From Veillonella intestinalis (GTDB taxonomy: Bacteria; Bacillota; Negativicutes; Veillonellales; Veillonellaceae): a stretch of 64,000 bases of DNA. Each line of letters opens with the position of its first letter. Within the stretch, counting starts at the first letter, position 1. The translations under genes and the position numbers were made by a program. The notes beneath the pieces are model-generated. The model did not search any database. It saw only the letters and a list, made by a program, of their open reading frames with translations, and was not told the DNA's origin. The stretch is taken from positions 62,001-126,000 of the forward strand of contig NZ_CALPDB010000006.1 in the NCBI RefSeq assembly GCF_943193155.1. The letters run 5' to 3'. Positions 38,100 to 46,589 of this stretch are shown piece after piece.

Positions 38100-38408
38100 T
38101 TATTTTACATACGGTACCTCGCCTGGTTTTACGAGGCCCAATTCTTCGCGCGCCACCTCTTCAATTGACTTAGGATCTTGCAATCGTTGACGCTCTTGTT
38201 CAAGGGCTTCATTACGTTCTTTTAAATCCTTAATTTGAAGTTCTAATTGCTGTTGTTGTTGCTTAATCATATAAATCTCATAGCCTGTACGAAAAATGAT
38301 AAACACACCAACTACAACAAAAATAATCTGTAACCAAAACACTACAGTGTTTCGTCTAGGTTGTGGCCGTTTGCGCTTTATATTTTTTTCTCTCGCCTCA
38401 TCTGCCAT
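38100..38408 (-). CDS. divIC: Septum formation initiator DivIC/FtsB-type protein
   Basis: A 102-residue bitopic protein: basic N-terminus (EKNIKRKRPQPRRN), one TM helix (about 22-42, TVVFWLQIIFVVVGVFIIFR), a coiled coil (about 48-82) full of Gln/Leu/Glu, and the family end PKSIEEVAREELGLVKPGEV. It would act with FtsL and DivIB/FtsQ to activate septal wall synthesis. Its position before the S1-domain gene matches Bacillus divIC-yabR. A strong promoter precedes it. Confidence 0.92.
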   Translation of the reverse strand: MADEAREKNIKRKRPQPRRNTVVFWLQIIFVVVGVFIIFRTGYEIYMIKQQQQQLELQIKDLKERNEALEQERQRLQDPKSIEEVAREELGLVKPGEVPYVK

Positions 38409-38447
38409 AACTGTACCTCTTTGTCTATCAACCTTGTGAATGAACCT

Positions 38448-38476
38448 ATTATAACATCATTACCAAAGGGGTTCAA
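38448..38476 (-). promoter_or_regulatory. Strong promoter of divIC
   Basis: Minus-strand TTGAAC (38471-38476), 17 bases, TATAAT (38448-38453), with an extended TGT before the -10. Confidence 0.7.
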
Positions 38477-38505
38477 TTACATTTTAATGGCTTTTTAACA
38501 AGATA

Positions 38506-38979
38506 TTATGCTTGTAATTCTGCGATACGCGACGCTATTGATTGCCCATGAAAGGCAAAATCAGGATACACTTCCTGCAATGGTACCAATACGAAAGTTC
38601 GCTCCCACATATAGGGATGAGGAATTTGTAATTCTTCGGTAGTAACAGACAATGGCACGCCATCCTCAGCTTCAGCCCAAACAATATCCAAATCTAAAGT
38701 CCTAGGCCCCCAATGAATAATACGCTTACGGCCTGCCGCCTGTTCTAATTGCTGCATAGTATGTAACATATCCACTGGTTCTAAGGACGTCACCACTTTC
38801 GCCACTCCATTTAAAAATGGCCCTTGTTCTGTATTGCCCCAAGGTGGCGTTTCAAGCCAAGTAGACGGTTCTACTACCATGATACCATCAGTAGCTCGTA
38901 ACCCTGCAATAGCCTGATCTAAATAAGCTTGGCGATCCCCTAAATTCGAACCTAAACTAATATAATACACATAGTTCAT
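38506..38979 (-). CDS. folK: HPPK, folate biosynthesis FolK
   Basis: Pyrophosphorylates 6-hydroxymethyl-7,8-dihydropterin. The 157-residue protein starts YYISLGSNLGDRQAYLDQAI, has the ETPPWGNTEQGPFLNGVAKV segment, and the signature HWGPRTLDLDIVWAE with the Mg-binding DLD. It is the last gene of the folE-folP-folB-folK unit; 89 bases with a 17-bp tandem repeat separate it from folB. Confidence 0.95.
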   Translation of the reverse strand: MNYVYYISLGSNLGDRQAYLDQAIAGLRATDGIMVVEPSTWLETPPWGNTEQGPFLNGVAKVVTSLEPVDMLHTMQQLEQAAGRKRIIHWGPRTLDLDIVWAEAEDGVPLSVTTEELQIPHPYMWERTFVLVPLQEVYPDFAFHGQSIASRIAELQA

Positions 38980-39015
38980 ATTATAACCTCATCTGACATG
39001 CAGTGATTTAATCCT

Positions 39016-39049
39016 ATTATTAAATACGACCAATTATTAAATACGATCA
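39016..39049. repeat. 17-bp tandem duplication between folB and folK
   Basis: Two adjacent copies of ATTATTAAATACGACCA (the second with one change, C to T) at 39016-39032 and 39033-39049. Confidence 0.85.
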
Positions 39050-39068
39050 AACGGTGACACCCAAACCT

Positions 39069-39431
39069 TTACATCTGCCCACGAGTGATTGTAATTTCTG
39101 CATAGTCCAACATACCTGGAATAGGCACTGCTGGTTTTCGTACAGCGACAGCCAAACCAACTATACCGCGATAATTATTCCACAATTCATCAGCAATTAA
39201 AGTGCCTACCTTTTCTAATAGCTTATGTGGTTCGCCTGTAACAATCCGTTCTACCGTATTATAAATTTCTACATAATTAATAGAGTCTTCTAACAAATCA
39301 GACTGTCCCGCTTTTGTTAAATCTGTCACAACAGTTACATCCACAAAAAAACGTTGCCCTTGGCTTGTTTCAGAATCTAAATGGCCATGATAACCAAAAA
39401 AGCCCATGTTCTTTAAGACAATCTTATCCAT
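39069..39431 (-). CDS. folB: Dihydroneopterin aldolase FolB
   Basis: Cleaves 7,8-dihydroneopterin to hydroxymethyl-dihydropterin and glycolaldehyde. The 120-residue tunnelling-fold protein starts VLKNMGFFGYHG and has SINYVEIYNTVERIVTGEPH and KLLEKVGTLIADEL. ATG 39431 shares one base with the folP stop. With folE, folP and folK it forms a near-complete dihydropteroate pathway. Confidence 0.95.
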   Translation of the reverse strand: MDKIVLKNMGFFGYHGHLDSETSQGQRFFVDVTVVTDLTKAGQSDLLEDSINYVEIYNTVERIVTGEPHKLLEKVGTLIADELWNNYRGIVGLAVAVRKPAVPIPGMLDYAEITITRGQM

Positions 39432-40267
39432 TAAAACTCTCCTCTCAACAAGGTATCCGCCACTGTTAAGGCTTTCTTATGCATGTCCACATTGTGAACG
39501 CGAACCATATCAATACCTTGAATTAAGCCGGTAATACAAGCTGCCACAGTACCTTCATCCCGTTGATCAGCGGGGCACTCATTGAGCATAGTACCAATAA
39601 AACGTTTACGGCTAGGGGCTAACAATACAGGATATTCATAGGCCGTTAGCTCGCCTAAACGTTGCATAACCTCAATATTTTGCTCGCCTGTTTTACCAAA
39701 GCCAATACCCGGATCAAGCCAAATATTCTGTGGCATAACCCCTTCTTTTAACGCAATATCTACAGAAGCAAAAAAGAAAGCCTTCATATCTTCAATAATA
39801 TCACCATATTCTGTATTATCTTGGTTATGCATAATAATAACCGGTACTTTATATTTAGCCGCTACAGCAGCAATATCAGGGTCATACCGAAGCCCCCAAA
39901 TATCGTTTAAAATATGAGCCCCCTGAGAAAGTGCATAATCAGCTGTTTCAGCGCGGTATGTATCAATTGATACGGGCACCTTAGACGCCTCTAAAACAGG
40001 CCCTAACAAAGCTTCCATACGGCTAATTTCTTCTGCCACGGAAATATGAGTATGCCCTGGTCGTGTAGATTCTACACCAAGATCAATCACATCAGCCCCT
40101 TGAGCAACCATTTCCTTAGTATGCGCTACCGCCGCCTTAGGATTATTATATTTCCCCCCATCAGAAAAAGAATCGGGGGTGCCATTTAAAATACCCATGA
40201 TGAGAGTGCTATTATTCAACTCTAAGGTTTTACCGTCACTCCATTTATAACTGCGTCGTTTGAACAT
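39431..40267 (-). CDS. folP: Dihydropteroate synthase FolP
   Basis: Joins hydroxymethyl-dihydropterin pyrophosphate with p-aminobenzoate; the sulfonamide target. The 278-residue TIM-barrel protein shows LIMGILNGTPDSFSDGG (about 22-38), DLGVESTRPG (about 61-70), the SIDTYRAETADYAL loop and the KRFIGTML phosphate site. It overlaps folE by 23 bases and folB by one. Confidence 0.96.
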   Translation of the reverse strand: MFKRRSYKWSDGKTLELNNSTLIMGILNGTPDSFSDGGKYNNPKAAVAHTKEMVAQGADVIDLGVESTRPGHTHISVAEEISRMEALLGPVLEASKVPVSIDTYRAETADYALSQGAHILNDIWGLRYDPDIAAVAAKYKVPVIIMHNQDNTEYGDIIEDMKAFFFASVDIALKEGVMPQNIWLDPGIGFGKTGEQNIEVMQRLGELTAYEYPVLLAPSRKRFIGTMLNECPADQRDEGTVAACITGLIQGIDMVRVHNVDMHKKALTVADTLLRGEF

Positions 40268-40826
40268 CCGTCGTACCTCCTAATATAGCCATAGCTTCTT
40301 CTCGAAGTTGACCTGTCTTACTTAGTACGCCGCGACATTCCATCGTCACCACTGCCGTACCTTGCTGTAATTCACCTTTTATAAGCATACATAAGTGCGT
40401 CGCCTTAATGCGAACTACAACACCTTCCGCTTGTAAATCCGTTTCAATAGCTGTTGCTAGCTCTCGTGTCATCCGTTCTTGCAACTGAGGCCGTTTTGCA
40501 AAAACATTTACCAGATCACTCAATTTGCTAAGGCCTGCAACACGCCCTTCTTTTGGTTGATACACAATATCTACATGACCAAAAAAAGGCATTAAATGAT
40601 GTTCACATACAGAATAAAAAGGTATATCAGTAACCGCTACCAAACCTTTATACTCCGTAGGAAATATTTCACCCCATATATCTGCACTATTAACATGCAT
40701 ACCGGAGAACAAATCTTCATATAAAGTAGCTACACGCTGAGGTGTTTTTTCCATCCCAGCCGCCTGTAAATCAATGCCCAAAGCTCTTAAAAATTGAGCA
40801 ATACCCTCACTGGCCTGTTCTTTCAT
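40245..40826 (-). CDS. folE: GTP cyclohydrolase I FolE
   Basis: Converts GTP to dihydroneopterin triphosphate, entry step to folate. The 193-residue protein has the zinc-site segment YSVCEHHLMPFFGHVDI and the second cysteine in ATHLCMLIKGELQ, with VAGLSKLSDLVNVFAKRPQL between. It lies 11 bases after the ABC-F gene and overlaps folP by 23 bases. The Zn-independent FolE2 type is excluded by the CEHH motif. Confidence 0.96.
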   Translation of the reverse strand: MKEQASEGIAQFLRALGIDLQAAGMEKTPQRVATLYEDLFSGMHVNSADIWGEIFPTEYKGLVAVTDIPFYSVCEHHLMPFFGHVDIVYQPKEGRVAGLSKLSDLVNVFAKRPQLQERMTRELATAIETDLQAEGVVVRIKATHLCMLIKGELQQGTAVVTMECRGVLSKTGQLREEAMAILGGTTDVQTTQL

Positions 40827-40837
40827 AACAAGACCTC

Positions 40838-42394
40838 CTATACGATTTTAGTGGTCCAATCCTCTACATTCCACTCATGAGTAATCCAAGAGCGGTAAAA
40901 TTCTGGTTCATGGCTTACCAATAAAACCGTTCCTTTAAAACGACGTAGGGCGTCAGCTAATTCTTCCTTAGCTGCCACATCTAAATGATTCGTCGGCTCA
41001 TCTAAAACCAACACATTATAAGACTCTTGCATCAACTTGCAAAGCCTTACTTTGGCGTTTTCACCACCAGACAACACACGCATTTGACTTGTAATATGCT
41101 CATTAGTTAACCCGCATCTTGCTAAAGCCGCTCGCACCTCCGCATTAGTCATAGCCGGATACGCATTCCAAATATAATCTAATGCAGTCATATCATTATG
41201 AGCACTGTCTTCCTGCTCAAAATAACCTACCTGCAAAAAGTCGCCTCGCTCAACGGTACCTGCATATGGTTTAATAAAACCTAACAGTGTTTTTAATAAG
41301 GTTGTCTTACCTAAACCATTAACACCTCGAACGGCTACCTTTTGACCTCGTTCTAAGGACACTTTAACAGGTTTTGTTAAGGCTTCATTATAACCCAGTA
41401 CTAAATCTTCACTCGTCACAATGAAACGACTTGGCGTACGCCCTTCCTTAAAGCCAAAGGAGACTTCCAAATGCACCTTAGGTTTTTCTAATAAGTCCAT
41501 TTTTTCTAATCGTTTAGCTCGGGAATTCGCCATACCGCGCGTAGCAACGCGAGCCTTGTTGCGCTGAATAAAGTCTTCCATACGAGCAATTTCTTGCTGT
41601 TGTCGCTCATAGGCTTTTAACGCCTGCGCCCGCTGTACTTCATAGGCCGCTAAGAATTGTTCATAATTGCCTGTGTAACGCGTTAGCTGAGCTTGTTCAA
41701 TATGATAAATTACATTAACTACAGAATTTAAAAATTCCATATCATGAGAGATGAGAATAAAAGCATTTTCATAAGCCTGCAAATAAGTTTGCAACCAAGC
41801 AATATGCTCCACATCTAAATAGTTAGTTGGTTCGTCTAATAATAAAATGGTAGGCTTTTGAAGTAATAATTTAGTAAGCAATACCTTGGTGCGCTGACCG
41901 CCACTCAACTCATTAACTAAACGGTCTAAACCAATATCCACTAGACCTAATCCTTGCGCAGTCCGTTCAATGGTAGCATCAATTTCATAAAACCCTCGTT
42001 GCTCTAATTCTTCTTGCCACTCACCAGTTTTCTCTAGCAATTCATTCATACGATCTTCGTCACAATCTGTCATTTCATTATAAGCGGCTTGTAACTGACC
42101 TTCTAATTCAAATAAATCACTAAACGCATCGCGCAATACATCACGAATAGTCTGTCCTTCAGCCAACACACTGTGCTGATCCAAATAACCTACAGTCCCT
42201 TTATTAGACCAAGTAACCGTTCCTTCATCAGGTAAAATTTTACCCGTAATGATATTTAAGAACGTAGACTTACCTTCACCATTAGCACCAATCAATCCAA
42301 CATGTTCACCCTTTAACAAGCGGAAAGAAGCATCATCTAAAATTTGACGTGCTCCAAATCCATGGGTCACATGGGATACTGTTAATACACTCAT
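40838..42394 (-). CDS. ABC-F family ATPase
   Basis: A 518-residue protein with two ABC domains in tandem and no membrane segment. Domain 1 has Walker A GANGEGKST and signature LSGGQRTKVLLTKLL; domain 2 has GVNGLGKTT and LSGGENAKVRLCKLM. The linker between them (about 235-300, YERQQQEIARMEDFIQRNKA) is the charged helical pair of ABC-F proteins that enter the ribosomal E site. Members act as translation factors or give resistance to ribosome-targeting antibiotics; the linker length looks like the housekeeping types, but I cannot assign the subgroup. It shares a transcript with folE. Confidence 0.9.
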   Translation of the reverse strand: MSVLTVSHVTHGFGARQILDDASFRLLKGEHVGLIGANGEGKSTFLNIITGKILPDEGTVTWSNKGTVGYLDQHSVLAEGQTIRDVLRDAFSDLFELEGQLQAAYNEMTDCDEDRMNELLEKTGEWQEELEQRGFYEIDATIERTAQGLGLVDIGLDRLVNELSGGQRTKVLLTKLLLQKPTILLLDEPTNYLDVEHIAWLQTYLQAYENAFILISHDMEFLNSVVNVIYHIEQAQLTRYTGNYEQFLAAYEVQRAQALKAYERQQQEIARMEDFIQRNKARVATRGMANSRAKRLEKMDLLEKPKVHLEVSFGFKEGRTPSRFIVTSEDLVLGYNEALTKPVKVSLERGQKVAVRGVNGLGKTTLLKTLLGFIKPYAGTVERGDFLQVGYFEQEDSAHNDMTALDYIWNAYPAMTNAEVRAALARCGLTNEHITSQMRVLSGGENAKVRLCKLMQESYNVLVLDEPTNHLDVAAKEELADALRRFKGTVLLVSHEPEFYRSWITHEWNVEDWTTKIV

Positions 42395-42419
42395 CAGTCA
42401 TCTCCCAACACGTATATCT

Positions 42420-42450
42420 AATGTAAAAGCCGCCTGAAACAGACGGCTTT
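42420..42450 (-). terminator. Terminator after the M20 gene
   Basis: Stem AAAGCCGCCTG / CAGACGGCTTT (42426-42436 and 42440-42450) around a 3-base loop, with minus-strand T tail. Confidence 0.8.
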
Positions 42451-42542
42451 ATTAACCATATTATATTTTACCTTTATTTTATAGGGATGTCAAAAACGCC
42501 ACCTATAGCCATTACTTTCATGCATACTATCACTTTTAGTAA

Positions 42543-43820
42543 TCAAGATTGTCCTTGTTGTTGCCACCAATGACGTAATGCCATAATAGCCATAATATGG
42601 GCGCCTTTTTGAATGGCCGCCAACCCTGCTGGCGAGCCTGTAGCTTCAGCAAATTCTGGTGTATGTAACCCCATATGCTCACCAATCGCTAATGTCAATT
42701 GTACCGTTGGTATCTCATGCGACACATTACCCATGTCAGTGCTACCCTCTGCTACATCATCAGGCAGAATAGTCGGTGCCACGCCCCACTCAGTCATGAC
42801 TTGCGCCGCCAACTGTTGCCACCCTTTATCTTCACGCAAATCTTTAAAAAGTGGCTCATAGTGTTGGTATGAAACTTGTGCCCCTTGTGCTTTAGCAATC
42901 ATATCAGCGGCACGCTTTATCGTAAGCAACACTACATTTTCTAAAAAATCCACTGTATGAGCTCGTACAGTCATATGTAGGGTAGCTGTATGAGGAATCA
43001 TATTAGGCGCTTCACCAGCTTCAGTAAATATCTGACCTATGACGACCTCTGATCCCCATTGCGCTTTTAAGCGATTGACTTCACTATATAAAGCTACAGC
43101 ACAATCGAGTGCATTCACACCTTTATCGGTCAAATTCGCCACATGAGCGGTTCGCCCATGAAACGTAACTTCCAATGGATGACTCGCTAATGATGAACCG
43201 CCCAATTCATTTACATCCGCTGGATGTGTTAACAAAGCACCTGCATAGCCTTTAAACACACCAGCTTCAGCCATAAATACTTTGCCACCTACAGTTTCTT
43301 CAGCGGGACAACCAAAAAATGTAGTGTGCGCTTCTGGTACAGCTGCGGCAAAGCCAATAGCAGCTCCTGCACTCATAGCGGCAATTAAATTATGACCACA
43401 ACCATGTCCTAAGCCTGGTAATGCATCATATTCACCAAGAAAAGCCATCTTATATACGTCACTTTCTCTAGGATTTTCTTTAGTGCTTTCTTTAGTGCTT
43501 TCTTTAGTGCTTTTGCTAGTACAGTCGCTATCACTTCCACTAACACTTTCTAGACCGCCTTTATCAGCACGTAAAGACGTTGCTAATTCAGGAATCCGCC
43601 CCTCACTTACATCCACAGTAACTGCAAACCCATATTGCTCTAACAACTGACTGATAGCAGCTACAGCTTTATGTTCTTGCAAACCAAGTTCAGGATTTTC
43701 ATGCAAATAGGTAGCTAATTCAATTAGTGACCCGTCTGCCTCTTGAATCGCCTGACGAAGGCGTTGTTCACGAACTGCAAGCGACTGACTCACCGCTAAT
43801 ACGTCTTCCTTATTATGCAT
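42543..43820 (-). CDS. M20-family amidohydrolase
   Basis: A 425-residue zinc amidohydrolase of the M20 peptidase / aminoacylase type (AbgB-like). Metal-site segments are LGEYDALPGLGHGCGHNLIA (about 128-147) and FGCPAEETVGGKVFM; the dimerisation domain is inserted at about 210-330; EHMGLHTPEF near the end supplies the last ligand. Between residues 86 and 121 there is a low-complexity insertion with STKE repeats (43458-43565). Substrate is probably an N-acyl or aminobenzoyl amino acid; a link with the neighbouring peptide importer is possible. A terminator follows. Confidence 0.87.
   Translation of the reverse strand: MHNKEDVLAVSQSLAVREQRLRQAIQEADGSLIELATYLHENPELGLQEHKAVAAISQLLEQYGFAVTVDVSEGRIPELATSLRADKGGLESVSGSDSDCTSKSTKESTKESTKENPRESDVYKMAFLGEYDALPGLGHGCGHNLIAAMSAGAAIGFAAAVPEAHTTFFGCPAEETVGGKVFMAEAGVFKGYAGALLTHPADVNELGGSSLASHPLEVTFHGRTAHVANLTDKGVNALDCAVALYSEVNRLKAQWGSEVVIGQIFTEAGEAPNMIPHTATLHMTVRAHTVDFLENVVLLTIKRAADMIAKAQGAQVSYQHYEPLFKDLREDKGWQQLAAQVMTEWGVAPTILPDDVAEGSTDMGNVSHEIPTVQLTLAIGEHMGLHTPEFAEATGSPAGLAAIQKGAHIMAIMALRHWWQQQGQS
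43479..43514. repeat. 12-bp tandem repeat inside the M20 gene
   Basis: Three copies of a 12-base unit (plus strand CTTTAGTGCTTT), encoding STKE three times. Copy-number change would stay in frame. Confidence 0.85.
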
Positions 43821-43831
43821 GAATACACATT

Positions 43832-43935
43832 CCTTTCTAGTTTCTTACTAACTTCTTTCTAGCTTTTTCTAGTTTTCTTTAGATTTCCTAGCTTTTTTCT
43901 AACTTCTTACTAAATTTTTGCTAACTCTGTCCTAG
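43832..43935. repeat. Degenerate 10-12-bp repeat array upstream of the M20 gene
   Basis: About ten short pyrimidine-rich units on the plus strand, most ending CTAG or CTAA (for example TTTTTCTAG, TTCTTACTAA). On the minus strand they give phased A-rich purine runs in the leader of the M20 gene. Confidence 0.7.
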
Positions 43936-43968
43936 GCCTACCTTCTGCCTGCAACGTACTAACATAAC

Positions 43969-44913
43969 CTATGAATCACCATGAGGCAATATCAATAACG
44001 TATTAGAAATAGCACGAAAACTTACATAGGCCCCTAATGGAAGCGCCCAATGAGGCGCCCCATGTCCAACGGGAACATAACACACAAAGGGTTCAGGACT
44101 CTCGTCCGATCGCTCAGCCATCATATGATCTAATACTTGAGCCCCTATTTCATAGACCTCATCCTCTGCATCCCCTTCACAATCTGTAAAAGTGCCTAAA
44201 GCAACACCTTTCACTTGTGACAATATACCTTGCCAACGAAGCTGCTGTAACATTCGGTCAATTTTATAAGGCGGTTCACCAATATCTTCTAGGAGCAAAA
44301 CAGCATCACGCCAATCAGTTAAATCAGGCATATATGGAGTCCCTCCTAAACTACAAAGCATGGCTAAATTACCACCTAATAAACGTCCTTCCTCCATATT
44401 AGCACCAATAAATCCACGTGGTGGTGCCAATAAAGGTTCAATAACCGAAGTACGCCCTTCTAATAAATCAAATAGATGTTCTATATCGCTTTCACGATTT
44501 GCTTGTAACCAATCTACCCCCATAGGCCCATGATAGGTAATTAAACGGCTATATTTCCCAATGGCACAATGCAACGCGGTACAATCACTATAGCCAACGA
44601 AAGGTTTTCCATGGTGGCGAATGCCTTCATAGTCTAATAAATGTAGATACCGTACGGTTCCATAGCCACCACGCAAAGCAATCACCGCATCACAAGACGC
44701 TGTAGTCATTAATTCATTAAATTCTTGAGCCTGCTCTTCCGGGGACCCACCATATAGGCCTTCACGAAAACAACTAGACCCAAACAAGACATCATAACCA
44801 CGTTCCTTGGCTATAACCTCAAGCTTAGTTAAATCCTCTTTAGCCGCTGATGCAGGAGCCGTAAACCCTAAGGTCATACCAGGCTCTATTCGTTTAGGCC
44901 ATATCCAATCCAT
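43969..44913 (-). CDS. LD-carboxypeptidase (S66 family)
   Basis: A 314-residue serine peptidase of the LdcA/MccF family, which trims the terminal D-alanine from muropeptide tetrapeptides during wall recycling, or in MccF cleaves microcin C. Visible are the family start GMTLGFTAPASAAKEDLTKL, the region VIALRGGYGTVRYLHLLDYE, and the nucleophile serine in GYSDCTALHCAIGK (about 122-135). No signal peptide, so cytoplasmic. It sits next to an oligopeptide importer, which suggests recycling of imported wall peptides. Confidence 0.9.
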   Translation of the reverse strand: MDWIWPKRIEPGMTLGFTAPASAAKEDLTKLEVIAKERGYDVLFGSSCFREGLYGGSPEEQAQEFNELMTTASCDAVIALRGGYGTVRYLHLLDYEGIRHHGKPFVGYSDCTALHCAIGKYSRLITYHGPMGVDWLQANRESDIEHLFDLLEGRTSVIEPLLAPPRGFIGANMEEGRLLGGNLAMLCSLGGTPYMPDLTDWRDAVLLLEDIGEPPYKIDRMLQQLRWQGILSQVKGVALGTFTDCEGDAEDEVYEIGAQVLDHMMAERSDESPEPFVCYVPVGHGAPHWALPLGAYVSFRAISNTLLILPHGDS

Positions 44914-44970
44914 TCTAATCTCCTACTTCAAAACATGTGTTCATACACTTACATACACAATTTAACAGAA

Positions 44971-46569
44971 TTATTTCCGATAGGCTTCTTTAAAATCTAC
45001 GGTGCCCAAACTGGACCAGAAGAAACCATCAATTGTATCGCGTACTACATACGGTGTAGTCGTGAAATAAATCGGCAATATTACCGTATCTTCAAAAAGC
45101 ATTGCTTCCGCTTCATGCATTAATTGACTGCGCACAGTTAAATCCGTCGTCATATGAACCCGTTCCATTAACGCATTATAAGCAGTGCTATGATACTGCG
45201 CATCATTAGCTTCATCAGAAAATACATCTAAGAAAGTCTGTGGATCCGCATAGTCACCAATCCACGAAGCACGAGCCACTTGATAGTGGCCTTCTTCACG
45301 ATTAGCCATAAATACCTTAGTTTCTTGATTCTGCAAAGATACCGTAGCACCTAGCTCATTTTGCCAAATTGCCTGCACCGCTTCAGCAATAGCCTTATGC
45401 ATTTCATTCGTATTATACAATATAGTCACTGGTGGTAGTGGTTTATTAGGCCCATAGCCAGCTTCTGCTAACATACGTTTAGCCTCCGCCACATTATAAG
45501 CAACTAAAGCACCGCCTTCTTGCCGAAAATCCTGCCCTGTTCCTTCATCCGTAAGCCCTGGTGGCACAAAACCATAAGCTGGTGTTTTGCCCCCATGAAC
45601 AATGGTATCAACTATCACTTTCCGGTCAATTACCATGGAAAAGGCTTTTCGCACCAATGGATTATCAAATGGTGGCGCAGTAACATTAAATACATAGTAG
45701 TAGGTCCCTAATGATGGCGCCACTTTGAAAAGCCCTAACTGACTTAACCGCTCTTGGTCGGCTACTGGCGGTTCTACCATAATATCCGCAGCCCCACCTT
45801 CTACCAAAGTAAGACGCGTACTTTGAGATTCGCTAATAGGCCACTCCATAGCGTTTAAGCGTACTTTAGCAGCTTCCCAATAGCGTTCATTTTTTACAAA
45901 TTGTAACTCTGCGCTATGTTGCCATTTTACTAATTTAAATGGACCATTGCCAATCAATGTGTCTGCATTAGTAGCCCATGTATCAGGTGCAGCCTCTACA
46001 ATATCAGCTCGCACTGGATAATAAGCATGAAAAGCTGTCAGCCCTAAAAAGTAAGGCGCCGGTGCTGCCAAGGTAACGACTAACGTATGATTATCGATAG
46101 CTTTTACCCCTACTTCATCTGCGCTTGCTTTTTCTGTATTATAGGCTTCCCCATTTTTCAATACATAGAGCATATACGCATTGTTAGCAGCTACAGCAGG
46201 ATTTAACGCTCTTTTCCAAGCATATTCAAAGTCATGAGCTGTCACAGACTTGCCATCCGACCATTGTGCGTTAGGGCGAATATGAAAAGTATACACCAAG
46301 CCATCAGCTGAAATCGACCAAGATTCCGCCATCCCTGGTTCTGGTATATCCTTTTCATTTAAACGAGTGAGCCCTTCAAAAATAGCCAACTCTACCGTAG
46401 ATTCAGGCAACGTCGATGATTTGGCTGGATCCAAAGTAGACGGTTCTTGCTCTAATGCATAACGCAATGTATCTGCTGGTATGGTTTCACCACTGCGACT
46501 ACATCCAGCCAATACAGTTACGCTCAATATTAATATAAGAATTATACTTACTATTCCCAGTCGTCTCAT
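44971..46569 (-). CDS. oppA: Peptide ABC transporter substrate-binding lipoprotein OppA
   Basis: A 532-residue family 5 solute-binding protein. The lipobox LAGC gives an acylated cysteine near residue 23. Typical pieces are LRYALEQEPSTLDPAKSSTL, the ESWSISADGLVYTFHIRPNA segment and GNGPFKLVKWQHSAELQFVK. It captures oligopeptides for OppBCDF. I start at ATG 46569, six bases after AAGGAG; an in-frame TTG two codons earlier touches the site. It follows the beta-lactamase-like gene and ends the opp group. Confidence 0.93.
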   Translation of the reverse strand: MRRLGIVSIILILILSVTVLAGCSRSGETIPADTLRYALEQEPSTLDPAKSSTLPESTVELAIFEGLTRLNEKDIPEPGMAESWSISADGLVYTFHIRPNAQWSDGKSVTAHDFEYAWKRALNPAVAANNAYMLYVLKNGEAYNTEKASADEVGVKAIDNHTLVVTLAAPAPYFLGLTAFHAYYPVRADIVEAAPDTWATNADTLIGNGPFKLVKWQHSAELQFVKNERYWEAAKVRLNAMEWPISESQSTRLTLVEGGAADIMVEPPVADQERLSQLGLFKVAPSLGTYYYVFNVTAPPFDNPLVRKAFSMVIDRKVIVDTIVHGGKTPAYGFVPPGLTDEGTGQDFRQEGGALVAYNVAEAKRMLAEAGYGPNKPLPPVTILYNTNEMHKAIAEAVQAIWQNELGATVSLQNQETKVFMANREEGHYQVARASWIGDYADPQTFLDVFSDEANDAQYHSTAYNALMERVHMTTDLTVRSQLMHEAEAMLFEDTVILPIYFTTTPYVVRDTIDGFFWSSLGTVDFKEAYRK

Positions 46570-46589
46570 ACACAACTCCTTACGCCACC

